Below, piece after piece: positions 32,501 through 43,188 of a stretch of DNA of 64,000 bases (its first letter is position 1; every line of letters starts with the position of its first letter). Source of the stretch: Hormiphora californensis (Eukaryota > Ctenophora > Tentaculata > Cydippida > Pleurobrachiidae). A program made the translations under genes and the position numbers. Location of the stretch: NCBI GenBank assembly GCA_020137815.1, contig CM035353.1, positions 2,195,459 through 2,259,458 of the forward strand, read 5' to 3'. The notes below the pieces were generated by a model. It ran no database searches. It saw only the letters and a list, made by a program, of their open reading frames with translations, and was not told the origin of the DNA.

Positions 32501-35500
32501 AGGGGGGTGAAACAGGGTCGAGCAAGGTAAGATTAAGTACAAAGTCAGAGCTGTTCATTCTCAGCGATCGAAGACAAAAAGGGAGAGAAAAAACAGCGAG
32601 TGCTGAATCCTGTAGCTAACTATAGTTCGGACTTCAATGGGGAAAACAAAAAAGGAGAGAAACAACAGCAAGTGTCGATTCAACACTGTTGAATCATAGT
32701 TCTTCAATGGGGAAAACAAAAAAGGAGAGAAACAACAGCAAGTGTCGATTCAACACTGTTGAATCATAGTTCTTCAATGGGGAAAAACAAAAAAAAACTC
32801 AAAGCTAGCTAATCGTTGGAGCGATTAGATCAGCTGTTTAATTTGTTTCGCCCTGTCTGTAGACAATGCCCAGACATCAATATAATATAGAACAACAAGA
32901 GGGAGGGAAATGTTTGCAGGAGGATGATGACAACATAGACTATCGATTATCAACACGTGCTGCTGTTGAACACGTGTTGCCGAATTGGGAATTGAGACTC
33001 CAATTCTTTCAGGACACACCCAGAGTTAACTATAACTCCATGAATTCTTTCAGGACAGGAATTCCTGGTATGTTTGGGTACACGCTGGAGCTATGAGTTT
33101 CCCCGCTGTGTGAAAAAGGTACATTCATAGTCAACTAGGACAGTGTGTTTTGGAAAAAAAAGTATGAATAATTCAAGTTACACTCTTATAAGCAAAAAAT
33201 CAGAAAACATTCGTTGTCCTCTTTGATTTTCAAAAAAGTAGTCGATTTTGATGGATGATGGTGACGAATTTTCAATTTCAGGAGATGTCGTGTCCTGCAC
33301 TGATGTTATCAGAAAATCTTATAGCTAACTCCACAGAAACTAGTCCTGGGTCGGTGGTGTCATTCTCTTGCTATAAAGGTAACTGATTAACCATCTGACT
33401 CATATCCCAATGCAATCTCAGATACACAGCTAGTGAAATCACTACCCGAAACATATCCTTTTTTGGGTTTAGTGAAGCTCCTCAAAACCCAAGTGGGCGC
33501 TTGGTAATGAAATTACCCCTCCACGCCGCACAAGCAATAGTAGGGGTGACTAGGGGGGATTTTAGATTGAAGTTAATACAACATTTCCTGTAATACCCCA
33601 CATTATATGATTGAATATAATAGTACTACTATATCACCAGGTTATGAAGTGGTGGGTGAATCAAGAGTGGAGTGTCATAGCAACGGTACATGGTCAGCCA
33701 GTGTTCCTAACTGTGATTACATCCAATGTCCCACACTACCAGATATTATACACGCAGTGGTGACCTACTCGTACGTCATATACTTTCTTATAATTCAGAT
33801 TTAATAAGTTGTCTAGTATAATTTCACTTTAATTTCAATTTTCAATTGGTTATTTTCGCGAAAAAATGGAATTTTTTCAACATTTTTTCACACCCCTAGG
33901 GACAGTGGCCGGTATGTAACGATATCTTGTGATAGCGGCTACAATCTCCTGGGTGCCTCTCAGCTTCACTGCAATGAAAATGGGACATGGGATACGGAGA
34001 GTCCTCAGTGTCTCGCCCCAGCGTGTGAGGTAATATACCATATATGGGCATGTGAGTGTGAGGTAATTCCATATATGGGCATATATCATATCTCAATGGG
34101 GGCGACTCGCTTTCCATGTCTGTTCCACAGTCTCTATCCTGTAGTTCTGTGGACCACAGAACTACAGGATAGAGCTTGCTGTTTAAGAAAAGATGAAACA
34201 GAAATAATACTATCTCCCCCTGCAGCTGCCTGTTGTTGACAATGGACGATGGTACCGGTCTACTGACCAGAATCTAGCAATGTTGGAGTGCTTCAGAGGT
34301 ATGAGATGGAGACAGAGTGAGATGGAGACAGAGTGAGATGGAGACAAAGTGAGATGGAGACAAAGTGAGATGGAGACAGAGTGAGATGGAGACAGAGTGA
34401 GATGGAGACAAAGTGAGATGGAGACAGAGTGAGATGGAGACAGAGTGAGATGGAGACAGAGTGAGATGGAGACAAAGTGAGATGGAGACAGAGTGAGATG
34501 GAAACAAAGTGAGATGGAGACAAAGTGAGATGGAGACAAAGTGAGATGGAGACAGAGTGGGATGGAGACAGAGTGAGATGGAGACAAAGTGAGATGGAGA
34601 CAAAGTGAGATGGAGACAGAGTGAGATGGAAACAAAGTGAGATGGAGACAAAGTGAGATGGAGACAGAGTGAGATGGAGACAGAAGGAGATGGAGACAAA
34701 GTGAGATAGAGACAGAGTGAGATGGAGACATAGTGAGATGGAGACAAAGTGAGTTGGAGACAAAGTGAGATGGAGACAGAGTGAGTTGGAGACAGAGTGA
34801 GTTGGAGACAAAGTGAGATAGAGACAGAGTCAGATGGAGACAAAGTGAGATGGAGACAAAGTGAGATGGATACAGAGTGAGATGGAGACAAATTGAGATG
34901 GAGACAGAGTGAGATGGAGACAAAGTGAGATGGAGACAAGGTGAAATTGAGACAGAAAGAGAAATGCGAAAAAAGAAAGGGGCAGATCCCTTGATTTGCG
35001 ATCGGCACGTTCACCCCAGTTCTACTAGTTAATATTAATGATGATATGACTTAATGGGTCCTCTATAACACTATCTCTCTGTTCAGGGTACCGTGGCCAA
35101 GGAGACATGGAAATTTATTGTCGGTCTGATAAGGACTGGTCAGATGGTGGGTCATGTGTCCGAATCACATGTCCTGCTCTCGAAGCTGTTGAGCATGGAA
35201 CTGTGTCAGGCGGGATGGTATTATCAGTTATGTGGATGAGAGTGTCAGTGTGACATGTCAAGACGGGTAGGTGAACTTTACTTTGCCTTGCCTTGTTTGA
35301 CCCTCTCTCCCCACACGCTACACCCTTAGGATAATAATTATTAAGGCGGACTGTACTGCGCCATTCAAATGAATTTGATAGCTGGTGTCCAGGAACCGAG
35401 CAATCAGAACTCGTTATTTAGGTCACGTGACTGATTATCAGCCAATCAGGGACCAGTATTTCCTGATTCGTTCGGTGGTGTCACATGCCCATCAAATTAC

Positions 35501-38500
35501 AGGTACACAGTAACGGGTCACTGGCAGCTGCGATGTCTTCACGATGGAAGCTGGGACCACCCCCTCCCTCAGTGTGCCAAGACATCCTGTCCCGTCCTAC
35601 CTCACATACCCAATGGATTCTACAGTTCTGATGGGTGTGTAACTTTAACCGTTAGTTGTTTTCTATCAGGAACCGACCGGACCAAGTAAACAACCAATCA
35701 AGATTATCGTTATTTAGGTCACGTGATTGGTTATCAGCCAATCAGGGACCCGTATTTCCCGATTCGGTCGGTTCCTGTTTTCTATTCGATATATACAGTT
35801 AGATACCGATTTAAGTAACCCCCAACCCGGCCCCCAGGTTAGATAAGGGATCAACGGTTGTTGTGACGTGTGACTCTGGGTTCGTTATTGCTGGTACCCC
35901 CTCCCTTACTTGTACAGATGCAGGTAACACTCCTATAAGCGGATCATCGGGAAGGTTCATCATTTGGATCTTAACATTCCTTCTTGCATTCCTGATCCAT
36001 CATGGACCAAATGGGAAGCCATTACGATAAGAAAAGGAGAGTTGTTCCGCTCCCTAACCACTGTATTTTATCCCTCTCCCTAGGTGTTTGGTCAAGTGAG
36101 GTACCGCGATGTGATCTGTATGGGTGTGTGGCACCCTACCTTCCTTACAGCACCCTCTCCCCAACTGTTATCCTTCCCCTGGGCGTCACATCTCAGATCA
36201 CCTGTCAGCCCGGGTACAACGTTATGGGGCCCGACACCATTAGGTGTCTGAACACTGGGCATGTGGAAATTAGTGATGAGAGCATGTGTGTTCCTGTTAC
36301 ATGCCCCCTTTTCAAGGTATGTGTGTACCTGTTACATGGCCCCTTTTCAAGGTATGTGTGTACTGTGTACCTGTTACATGCCCCCTTTTCAAGGTATGTG
36401 TGTACCTGTTACATGCCCCCTTTTCAAGGTATGTGAGTGTACCTGTTACATGCCCCCTTTTCAAGGTATGTGTGTACCTGTTACATGCCCCCTTTTCAAG
36501 GTATGTGTGTACCTGTTACATGCCCCCTTTTCAAGGTATGTGTGTGTACCTGTTACATGCCCCCTTTTCAAGGTATGTGAGTGTTCCTGTTACATGCCCC
36601 CTTTTCAAGGTAGGGTAAACCGGGGCAATTCGAACAACTGGGGCAATTCGAACATAGTACTGCCCGTCTCTCACCTAGTTAAGCTATCATAATGACGTCA
36701 TCCTATCTCCAGAAGAAAACTGCTCGTTCGAGCCTGCCCGTTACCACTAAATAGGCTCTAGATCCGGTTTAAGTTGGTCAATTTCCGATTTGAAAAAACC
36801 AGCTGAAAGCTAATAATATCAGCTTTCAGATGGTATAAAAATTATTTAAATATTCGCATGTTTTCATTCCAAATTCTGGTAAATTAAGATTACCGGGGCA
36901 ATTCGAACAACCGGGGCAATTCGAACATGGGCAATTTGGTTAACACACCGGGGCAATTTGGTTAACTCCCGGGCCAATGATGTGCAGTTCTTTGTACCAC
37001 GTGATCACGCGTGATACCGGGGCAATTCGAGCAAGAACGACCAGCGTGTAGATTGCGTGTAGATTACATTGTTCGAATTGCCCCCACCTCTAACAACACC
37101 AGGCGGGAATCTTCTTCTGGTGTTGTGAGGACGTTCACGTGACTCCCACGTGACGAAATAAAGCACTCCTATTGGTGGTGCTCGAATTGCCCCGGTACCA
37201 ATTTTTCCGACCAAAATTTTTCAATTAGTTATTTAGTTAAGTAAATGATGGTCCCTATAGTTGAAATTTATCTTATTTGAAAGATAAAATAATGAACTTT
37301 AATCCTATATAATTTTTTTCATTGAATCTTTTTTTAAATGGGAGTGAGAACCGATTAAGTAAAAAGTTAACCATTTTGCCCCGGTTTACCCTATGTGTGT
37401 ACCTGTTACATGCCCCCTTTTCAAGGTATGTGTGTACCTGTTACATGCCCCCTTTTCAAGGTATGTGTGTGTACCTGTTACATGCTCTCTTTTCAAGGTA
37501 TGTGTGTTACCTGTTACATGCCCCCTTTTCAAGGTATGTGTGTACCTGTTACATGCCCCCTTTTCAAGGTATGTGTGTACCTGTTACATGCCCCCTTTTC
37601 AAGGTATGTGTGTACCTGTTACATGCCCCCTTTTCAAGGTATGTGAGTGTACCTGTTACATGCCCCCTTTTCAAGGTATGTGTGTACCTGTTACATGCCC
37701 CCTTTTCAAGGTATGTGTGTACCTGTTACATGCCCCCTTTTCAAGGTATGTGTGTGTACCTGTTACATGCTCTCTTTTCAAGGTATGTGTGTTCCTGTTA
37801 CATGCCCCCTTTTCAAGGTATGTGTGTACCTGTTACATGCCCCCTTTTCAAGGTATGTGTGTACCTGTTACATGCCCCCTTTTCAAGGTATGTGTGTACC
37901 TGTTACATGCCCCCTTTCCAAGGTATGTTTGTTTCGTATAATACCCCCTTGTTCCATACTACTACTTTGTGTGTGGCTACCCCCCCCCCCTTGTTCCATG
38001 CACCAAGATTGCACTCCATCAGGTTGAGGGTGGTGAAGTGAGAGCGGACGATGTAATGCTAGGAAGTGAGATAGAGGTAGTGTGCCATGAGGGATTCAAA
38101 CTCGTCGGTGGACCTCCTCGAGCTACCTGTGGAATTGGTGGAGTGTGGGGTGATATCGGTAGTTGTGAGATAGTGAAGTGTCCACACCTACCAGAGCTCA
38201 TAGATCATGGTAGGTCATATATATTGGAAATTATATGGAAGTGTTTCATTTTATATTATTATTATGTTATTATATTATGTGAGTAAAAATCCTAAAGAAT
38301 AATAATTGATTTCATCTTCTTCGAGGCTCTCTCGCCCAAATACATTATATCTCTCCCCCCTATCTCTCCCACCCCCTACTAAATTGTTTCAATTTGTATA
38401 TATCCCCCCCCCCCCTATTTACCCTGATTTGACAGTGCGCTCAGATGCGGCGCCAGACAGTTAACGATTTACCACTGCATAATTATGGCACTAGCTATAA

Positions 38501-41500
38501 CTCTTCCCGATATATTATGTCGTCTCGCCATCTCCCTCCCCCTCTCGTTAACCACACATTGTTACAGGATACTGGATAACCAACACCTCTATAACACCCG
38601 GCTCTACAACCACGTACACGTGCGATCTTGGCTACCGTCCAAAATCATCCACTGCCCAGCTGACATGCACCATCCAGGGAGTATGGAGTGGTAGTGCGGA
38701 GTGCGTCCCCCTCGCCTGTCCCCTGCCGACCACCCCTGATAACGGTGAACTCCAGTACACAGAGGACTATAAGGTCGTGTTGGTGTGTCGTGAGGGGTAT
38801 AAGGTATGGGGAGGGGTGGAGGTTGTGGAGTGTGGAGAAGGTGGTCAGTGGAGTGAGAAGATGGGGGTGTGTGTACCAGATGTGAGGTGTCCAGTGTTAA
38901 CAGCCCCTGTTGCGGGGACTCTCAGCACCAATGAAACGGAATACGGAACAAGGGTAGGATAAGTTGTTAGAAAAATGTTCTGTGTTAAATTGAGCTCTTG
39001 ATCTGGGCTGGTGTCATGTGATACATGGTTCACACTAATTTCAGGTATATGTTGAATGTGCTCGGGGGCACACCACCAGCCACGACACACCCCTCGCGTG
39101 TGAGGGTAATGGAGAATGGAGTGGACCCCTCCCAACGTGTAACCTACCATCCTGTCCTGATATCTCCCATATGGAAGGAGTTACAATGTAAGTTGTACAG
39201 TACACTCTGCAGACAGGAACCGACCGAATCAGGAAATACGGGTCCCTGATTGGCTGATAAACAGTCACGTGACCGAAATAACGAGTTCTGATTGGTTGTT
39301 TACTAGTGTCGGTCGGTTCCTGTCCTGATATCTCCCATATGGAAGGAGTTACAATGTAAGTTGTACAGTACTCTGCAGACAGGAACCGACCGAATCAGGA
39401 AATACTGGTCCCTGATTGGCTGATGATAACCAGTCACGTGACCTAAATAACGAGTTCTGATTGGTTGTTTACTTATGTCGGTCGGTTCCTGTCCTGATAT
39501 CTCCCATATGGAAGGAGTTTAGTTACAATGTAAGTGCAGTACTCTGCAGATACAGGGTGTCCCATATATTCTGTGGGTCGGTTGGCGAGCTGTCACGCAA
39601 AAATGGTGATAGTTGTGTGAAAACAAACTACGGGAGTGCGCTGGATTAATTCCTTCCTAACTGATTGCTTTATTTTAAATTTAAATTTCAAAAGTTCATT
39701 TTTCATGAATGAACATTGCTGCCGTTCATTCATGAATTCTGAAATATTGTTTACCTTGAGTAGGCAACTTTTCTTTGGCTCGCAATTATCTTTCCAATGA
39801 GCACCATAAAAGTCAAATTGAAGCACCAGGTCACATGGCAGTTGAGAAAATGAACATGCATGATTTTGGCTCTTTCTGCGACTTTCAATCAGCTGTATCG
39901 CCGCTACCTTATGTTCAATCTTTTTGAAATTTTGGGTGATCATTGGATAAGCAAAGATCTTAGCTGACGAAAAGTGTTGGGTTTTGTTTGGCCCATGTCC
40001 TGCAATGACAGAGAGGTGTAGTAACGTGTTTCCGAGCTAGTTAGTGGGTGCCATGTGATCATGGTGATATCTGACACCTTCGTTGAGCAATAAATAAGGG
40101 ATTTTCTCAAATTCAAGCATGTGATTCGGGTTTTCTGCGATTGCAGTGTCGTGCAGCAATCTTGAGAGATCTCATAGCACCCCAAAATGATGATTAGTTC
40201 AATGAATTAAGTTGATTAATGATCAATAAGATTAAAACTGATGCCACATTAAACTCAATGACCATTTTCGATCATAAATCAACTCTTTTCATTGAACTAA
40301 TCATCATTTTGGGGTGCTATGAGATCTCTCAAGATTGCTGCACGAAACCAATCGCAGAAAACCCGAATCACATGCTTGAATTTGAGAAAATCCCTCAATT
40401 ATTGTGCAACGAAGGTTTCAGATATCACCATGATCACATGGCACCCACTAACTAGCTCGGAAACACGTTACTACACGTCTCTGTCATTGCAGGACATGGG
40501 CCAAACAAAACCCAACACTTTTCATCACTTTAGGGATGTTGGTTCATGAATGAGTGGAATGAACTACCAACATTGAAAAATGAACTTTGAGTTATGACCT
40601 TGATTTTTCTTGTCAGCTAAGATCTTTGCTTATCCAATGATCACCCAAAATTTCAAAAAGATTGAACATAAGGTAGCGGCGATACAGCTGATTGAAAGTC
40701 GCAGAAAGAGCCAAAATCATGCATGTTCATTTTCTCAACTGCCATGTGACCTGGTGCTTCAATTTGACTTTTATGGTGCTCATTGGAAAGATAATTGCGA
40801 GCCAAAGAAAAGTTGCCTACTCTAGATAAACAATATTTCAGAATTCATCAATGAACGGCAGCAATGTTCATTCATGAAAAATGAACTTTTGAAATTTAAA
40901 TTTAAAACAAAGCAATCAGTTAGGAAGGAATTAATCCAGCACACTCCCGTAGTTTGTTTTCACACAACTATCACCATTTTTGCGTGACAGCTCGCCAACC
41001 GACCCACAGAATATATGGGACACCATCGCATCTAGAAGAAGACCTCAATTCACCGGGTGGATAAATTTAGCAATTCATTCCTTATTTTTAGGTAATGAGG
41101 TATACATTTCCCATATTTAGTATCTTTTTCTTTCTCCCCACTGTCTTGTAAAATAGACATTTGACCTGCCACAGTTCTCGTGAATAGAATATATGATAAG
41201 GTCAGCTGCCAATGCTCTGACAACACTTGACGTTGGTGACATACAGACACCTGGCGCGATTGTGAGCTCAATCTTGGTCGCGCACGGTGTCTATGTCACC
41301 AACATTTGACGGGTGTTATCACATGTATAGCTCGAGGTAAACCTCAATATATATGACAAAACTTGGGTGGTCCTTTAGATAGAAACTAGAATCACAAAAC
41401 TAGAATCACTGTCAAGTTGGCTCTTCTCAGTTCTCAGCACTGCATTATAATCATTACAGTGCTGCTTGTAGTCAAATTACCGTAATGAAAATACAGTAAG

Positions 41501-41971
41501 GAGACGCGCACGGTGCATAACGCACGGCAAAAAGTTCATGTGTCAGCACGTACTAGCGCCCTGATTGGTCACGGTTGCGCGTCGTCTTACTGTATCTTTC
41601 GTTTTCCATTACCGTTTTCCCACTACAAGCGACCGTGTTAATCAATAAACCCGGGTATTACACGGTCGCTTGTAGTGGAGAAACAGTGTCTAAACACCGT
41701 GCACGGGTACTAAACACCTTTTTCACCGGGTTTTCACCTTATTACCCGGGCGGCGTGCTACTAAAAGTGTTACTCAACAATTATTTCTCTCCCAGGTCGG
41801 GAACAGGTTCAGTGGGCGATACTGCTGACCTAGCCTGCCCAGCCTGTAAACAAGTGGTGGGAAACAGACGCAGTACTTGTACATCCTCAGGGGTCTGGGA
41901 ACCTCCCATTGGTAGCTGCCACTTGGTGACCTGTACCACACGGGTAGGTGCAGACAGACAGACAGACAGGC

Positions 41972-42056
<85 letters not shown>

Positions 42057-42059
42057 GCC

Positions 42060-42122
<63 letters not shown>

Positions 42123-42620
42123 TAACCTCGCTCCACACTAATAAACACCCCCTCCGCTCAGATAAATAAGCGGCTGTACGAAAGTGTGGAGGGGACCATC
42201 CCAACGGAGTGTGGTCGAAGTGTTTCATTTCTCTGCAAACCTGGCTATACCACCATTGGAAGGTGAGCCTTGTCTGTCAGCTCTCACACCGGGCCGAAGG
42301 CAACACCCCCCCCCCCCCTGAGCATGAGACTGAGAGATAATCATAATATATTTTATTGGAACTTTATCTAACATTTTACAATAATGATTTGATTTTGCAA
42401 GATCATTCAAGCACAGCTGGGGTTGTTGAGTTGAGAGACATTCCCCACCCCTCAACAAGACAGAGCAAGCTGTCTTTCCCACTGGATACGATTACACGTA
42501 CTTCTAAACTATCCCCCCCCCAGGACGACGATCACGTGTTACGATACCGGTCAATACGATTACCATGTACCCTTCTGCGTGGAGAGTGGCATTTTCAGAA
42601 TAAGGCGGACACGAAAATGA
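29522..42620 (+). CDS. Secreted protein with 13 CCP (sushi) modules
   Basis: Seventeen exons join with consistent phases: 29,516-29,632, 30,299-30,404, 33,054-33,118, 33,282-33,378, 33,641-33,770, 33,900-34,029, 34,226-34,298, 35,087-35,266, 35,503-35,634, 35,838-35,923, 36,084-36,316, 38,023-38,209, 38,568-38,953, 39,045-39,187, 41,796-41,943, 42,162-42,262 and 42,524-42,620. ATG at 29,522 opens a signal peptide (MIGPRTLIPWLVFFIFTVV). Thirteen CCP modules follow, each with four cysteines and the conserved Trp/Gly positions, such as SCPGLPAIENGN...CDEGYQL and KCPHLPELIDHG...CDLGYRP. Most modules are split by an intron after the second cysteine. The protein ends in a basic tail (FRIRRTRK) with no membrane segment: about 801 residues. 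Architecture resembles soluble complement-regulator-type CCP proteins, but ligand and role cannot be read from sequence. One exon (35,087-35,266) is one base short near 35,209-35,213; either an error or a disabling lesion. Confidence 0.85.
29725..29869. mobile_element. Near-perfect palindrome with GACGCGACGCG and CGATCGAT blocks
   Basis: The ends are ATCCCTACTAAAATATAG and its complement. Inside are CGACGCGACGCG and repeated AAACGATCGAT units. The left arm has one more 11-bp unit than the right. It lies in the first intron of the CCP gene. Confidence 0.75.
29883..30054. mobile_element. 172-bp TA-target MITE, uninterrupted copy
   Basis: Terminal inverted repeats CAGTCGGACCCCGATTTA and the complement TAAATCGGGGTCCGACTG are flanked by TA at 29,881-29,882 and 30,055-30,056. 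The interior has repeated CCCCGATTTAG blocks. It is the intact counterpart of the interrupted copy at 58,371-59,793. Confidence 0.85.
30180..30298 (+). repeat. Duplicated intron end and 3' splice site with poly(C)
   Basis: C-runs and the block AACCCATTAATTTATAACC...TTGTTTCAG occur twice, the first AG at about 30,249 and the second at 30,298, directly before a CCP exon. Only the second AG gives the in-phase TCC TGT CCC join. Confidence 0.8.
31499..32148 (-). CDS. Small secreted PAN/Apple-domain protein, complete, nested antisense
   Basis: Three exons on minus: 32,148-32,085 (ATG, signal peptide MAFMLVGLFAFFLPTTLCLSF, phase 1 donor GTAAGT), 31,971-31,802 (KCTLQNTDIMGGDI, NEQDCVDGCWERS, CYYALW, donor GTAAGA) and 31,591-31,499 (RGCHWKYSSGW, ending in TAG). 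Exon lengths of 64, 170 and 93 nt keep the frame throughout, and the product is 108 residues. The spacing of cysteines with a GxDI start and a C-x3-C core fits a PAN/Apple fold, a module usually binding protein or carbohydrate. The gene lies wholly within the 30,405-33,053 intron of the CCP gene on the opposite strand. Family assignment is by pattern, so a domain search should confirm it. Confidence 0.7.
32620..32790. repeat. Tandem repeat of about 70 bp
   Basis: The blocks TTCAATGGGGAAAACAAAAA and CAACAGCAAGTGTCGATTC repeat two to three times. Confidence 0.8.
34299..34950 (+). repeat. 16-bp minisatellite starting at a CCP-gene 5' splice site
   Basis: Units of the form GTGAGATGGAGACARA run about 40 times from the donor of exon 34,226-34,298 (...TTCAGAG|GTATGAGATGGAGAC). 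Each unit carries GTGAGA, a good 5' splice-site core. The complementary-strand open frames of about 240 residues (HLTLSPSHSVSIS-type) are artefacts of the repeat. Confidence 0.9.
35390..35475 (-). mobile_element. 109-bp hAT-like MITE, one end eroded
   Basis: It begins CAGGAACCGA and contains the usual core in reverse order. The far end stops at TTCGG. The flanks repeat TGGTGTC (35,383-35,389 and 35,476-35,482). Confidence 0.75.
35667..35777 (-). mobile_element. hAT-like MITE with 8-bp target duplication
   Basis: CAGGAACCGACC and GGTCGGTTCCTG termini are flanked by exact TTTTCTAT repeats (35,659-35,666 and 35,778-35,785). It lies in a CCP-gene intron. Confidence 0.9.
36317..37925 (+). repeat. 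35-bp minisatellite made of exon end plus 5' splice site
   Basis: The unit contains the end of exon 36,084-36,316 (codons for VPVTCPLFK) followed by GTATGTGTG. About 9 copies lie before and about 16 after an inserted element (36,613-37,391). Variant units are 37 or 41 bp. Every copy ends CAAG|GTATGT, a strong donor. The repeat has no stop codon in any + frame, which explains the long open frames here. Confidence 0.95.
36613..37391. mobile_element. 779-bp TA-target MITE inside the minisatellite
   Basis: The ends are GGGTAAACCGGGGCAA and TTGCCCCGGTTTACCC, flanked by TA at 36,611-36,612 and 37,392-37,393. GGGGCAATTCGAAC blocks recur near both ends. No transposase is seen. The repeat array continues in register on both sides, so insertion came after the array had formed. 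Confidence 0.85.
39155..39535 (+). repeat. Three tandem copies of exon end, donor and MITE
   Basis: The segment TCCTGATATCTCCCATATGG...ACAATGTAAGT, that is the end of exon 39,045-39,187 with its donor, occurs three times (about 39,155, 39,323 and 39,491). Two hAT-like MITEs (39,214-39,322 and 39,380-39,491) separate the copies. The period is about 168 bp. Confidence 0.9.
39553..41024. mobile_element. Foldback element with arms of about 650 bp
   Basis: The left arm starts CAGGGTGTCCCATATATTC and the right arm ends GAATATATGGGACACC. Arms pair to near the centre at about 40,240. The right arm has about 110 extra bases (near 40,512-40,620). The paralogous intron at 45,121-45,150 lacks it and runs straight through, giving an empty site. 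No long coding frame. Confidence 0.85.
41949..42123 (+). repeat. CAGA tetranucleotide array starting just after a donor
   Basis: The array begins 8 bases after the donor of exon 41,796-41,943 (ACACGG|GTAGGTG). Asp-Arg-Gln-Thr and Cys-Leu-Ser-Val open frames are repeat artefacts. Confidence 0.95.
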
Positions 42621-42658
42621 GCTGCTGGGATCTAAAACTCAGCTCACTTTCATTGAAA

Positions 42659-42664
42659 ATTAAA
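42659..42664 (+). promoter_or_regulatory. Candidate poly(A) signal ATTAAA
   Basis: ATTAAA lies 39 bases after the stop codon of the CCP gene. It is the common variant of AATAAA. The same block follows the duplicated terminal exon near 47,224. Confidence 0.35.
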
Positions 42665-42837
42665 CCCAAGTGATACAGCGATCACAGTGCAATTCTCTGC
42701 AGACATCGGGCCGGCGGGGGGGGGGGGGGGATCAGGACATTGATCGCATAGGGTGGTTGATTGTTATATTTAGCATTGAGCTGCCTTTCATAGACGATGT
42801 TTAGTAATTGATATTATAGTCAGTAGTCTAGGAGGAA

Positions 42838-42905
42838 AGAGTGTGTGTGTGTGTTTGTGTCTGACTGTGTGTGTGATGTGTGAAGATGTGTGTGTGTGTG
42901 GCCGT
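42838..42905. repeat. GT-rich tract
   Basis: Interrupted GT dinucleotides. The duplicated copy at about 47,404-47,500 is longer. Confidence 0.8.
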
Positions 42906-43188
42906 GTGAAGATATTTTCAGGCAGGGATCCTGTCATATCTTGCATGTTTTTGTTTCATTTTTGTAAACCCGAGTTAACGTTAAAGGCAGCTCAAACATT
43001 GTGCTGTTGCATTGTATGAACAATACAGCTCAAACATACTTGGCTGAGCTCTGTATGGCGCCGCGACCCATCTGAGCGCACTGATAATCAAATGGGGTAT
43101 GGCGCCGCCATACAGGCTGAGCTGCACTCTCAAAGTTTTCGAGCAAAATTATCCTGTATAGTATTAAAGGGTAGTATGGTAGTTAAGG

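Noticed and set aside
34210-35014. Minus-strand open frames of up to 246 codons rich in Ser, His, Leu and Pro
   Set aside because: They translate the 16-bp minisatellite complement and include no domain signal.
37322-38041. Open frames of up to 239 codons across the 35-bp repeats
   Set aside because: The repeat lacks stops in every + frame, so long frames are automatic. Only the first unit continues a real exon.
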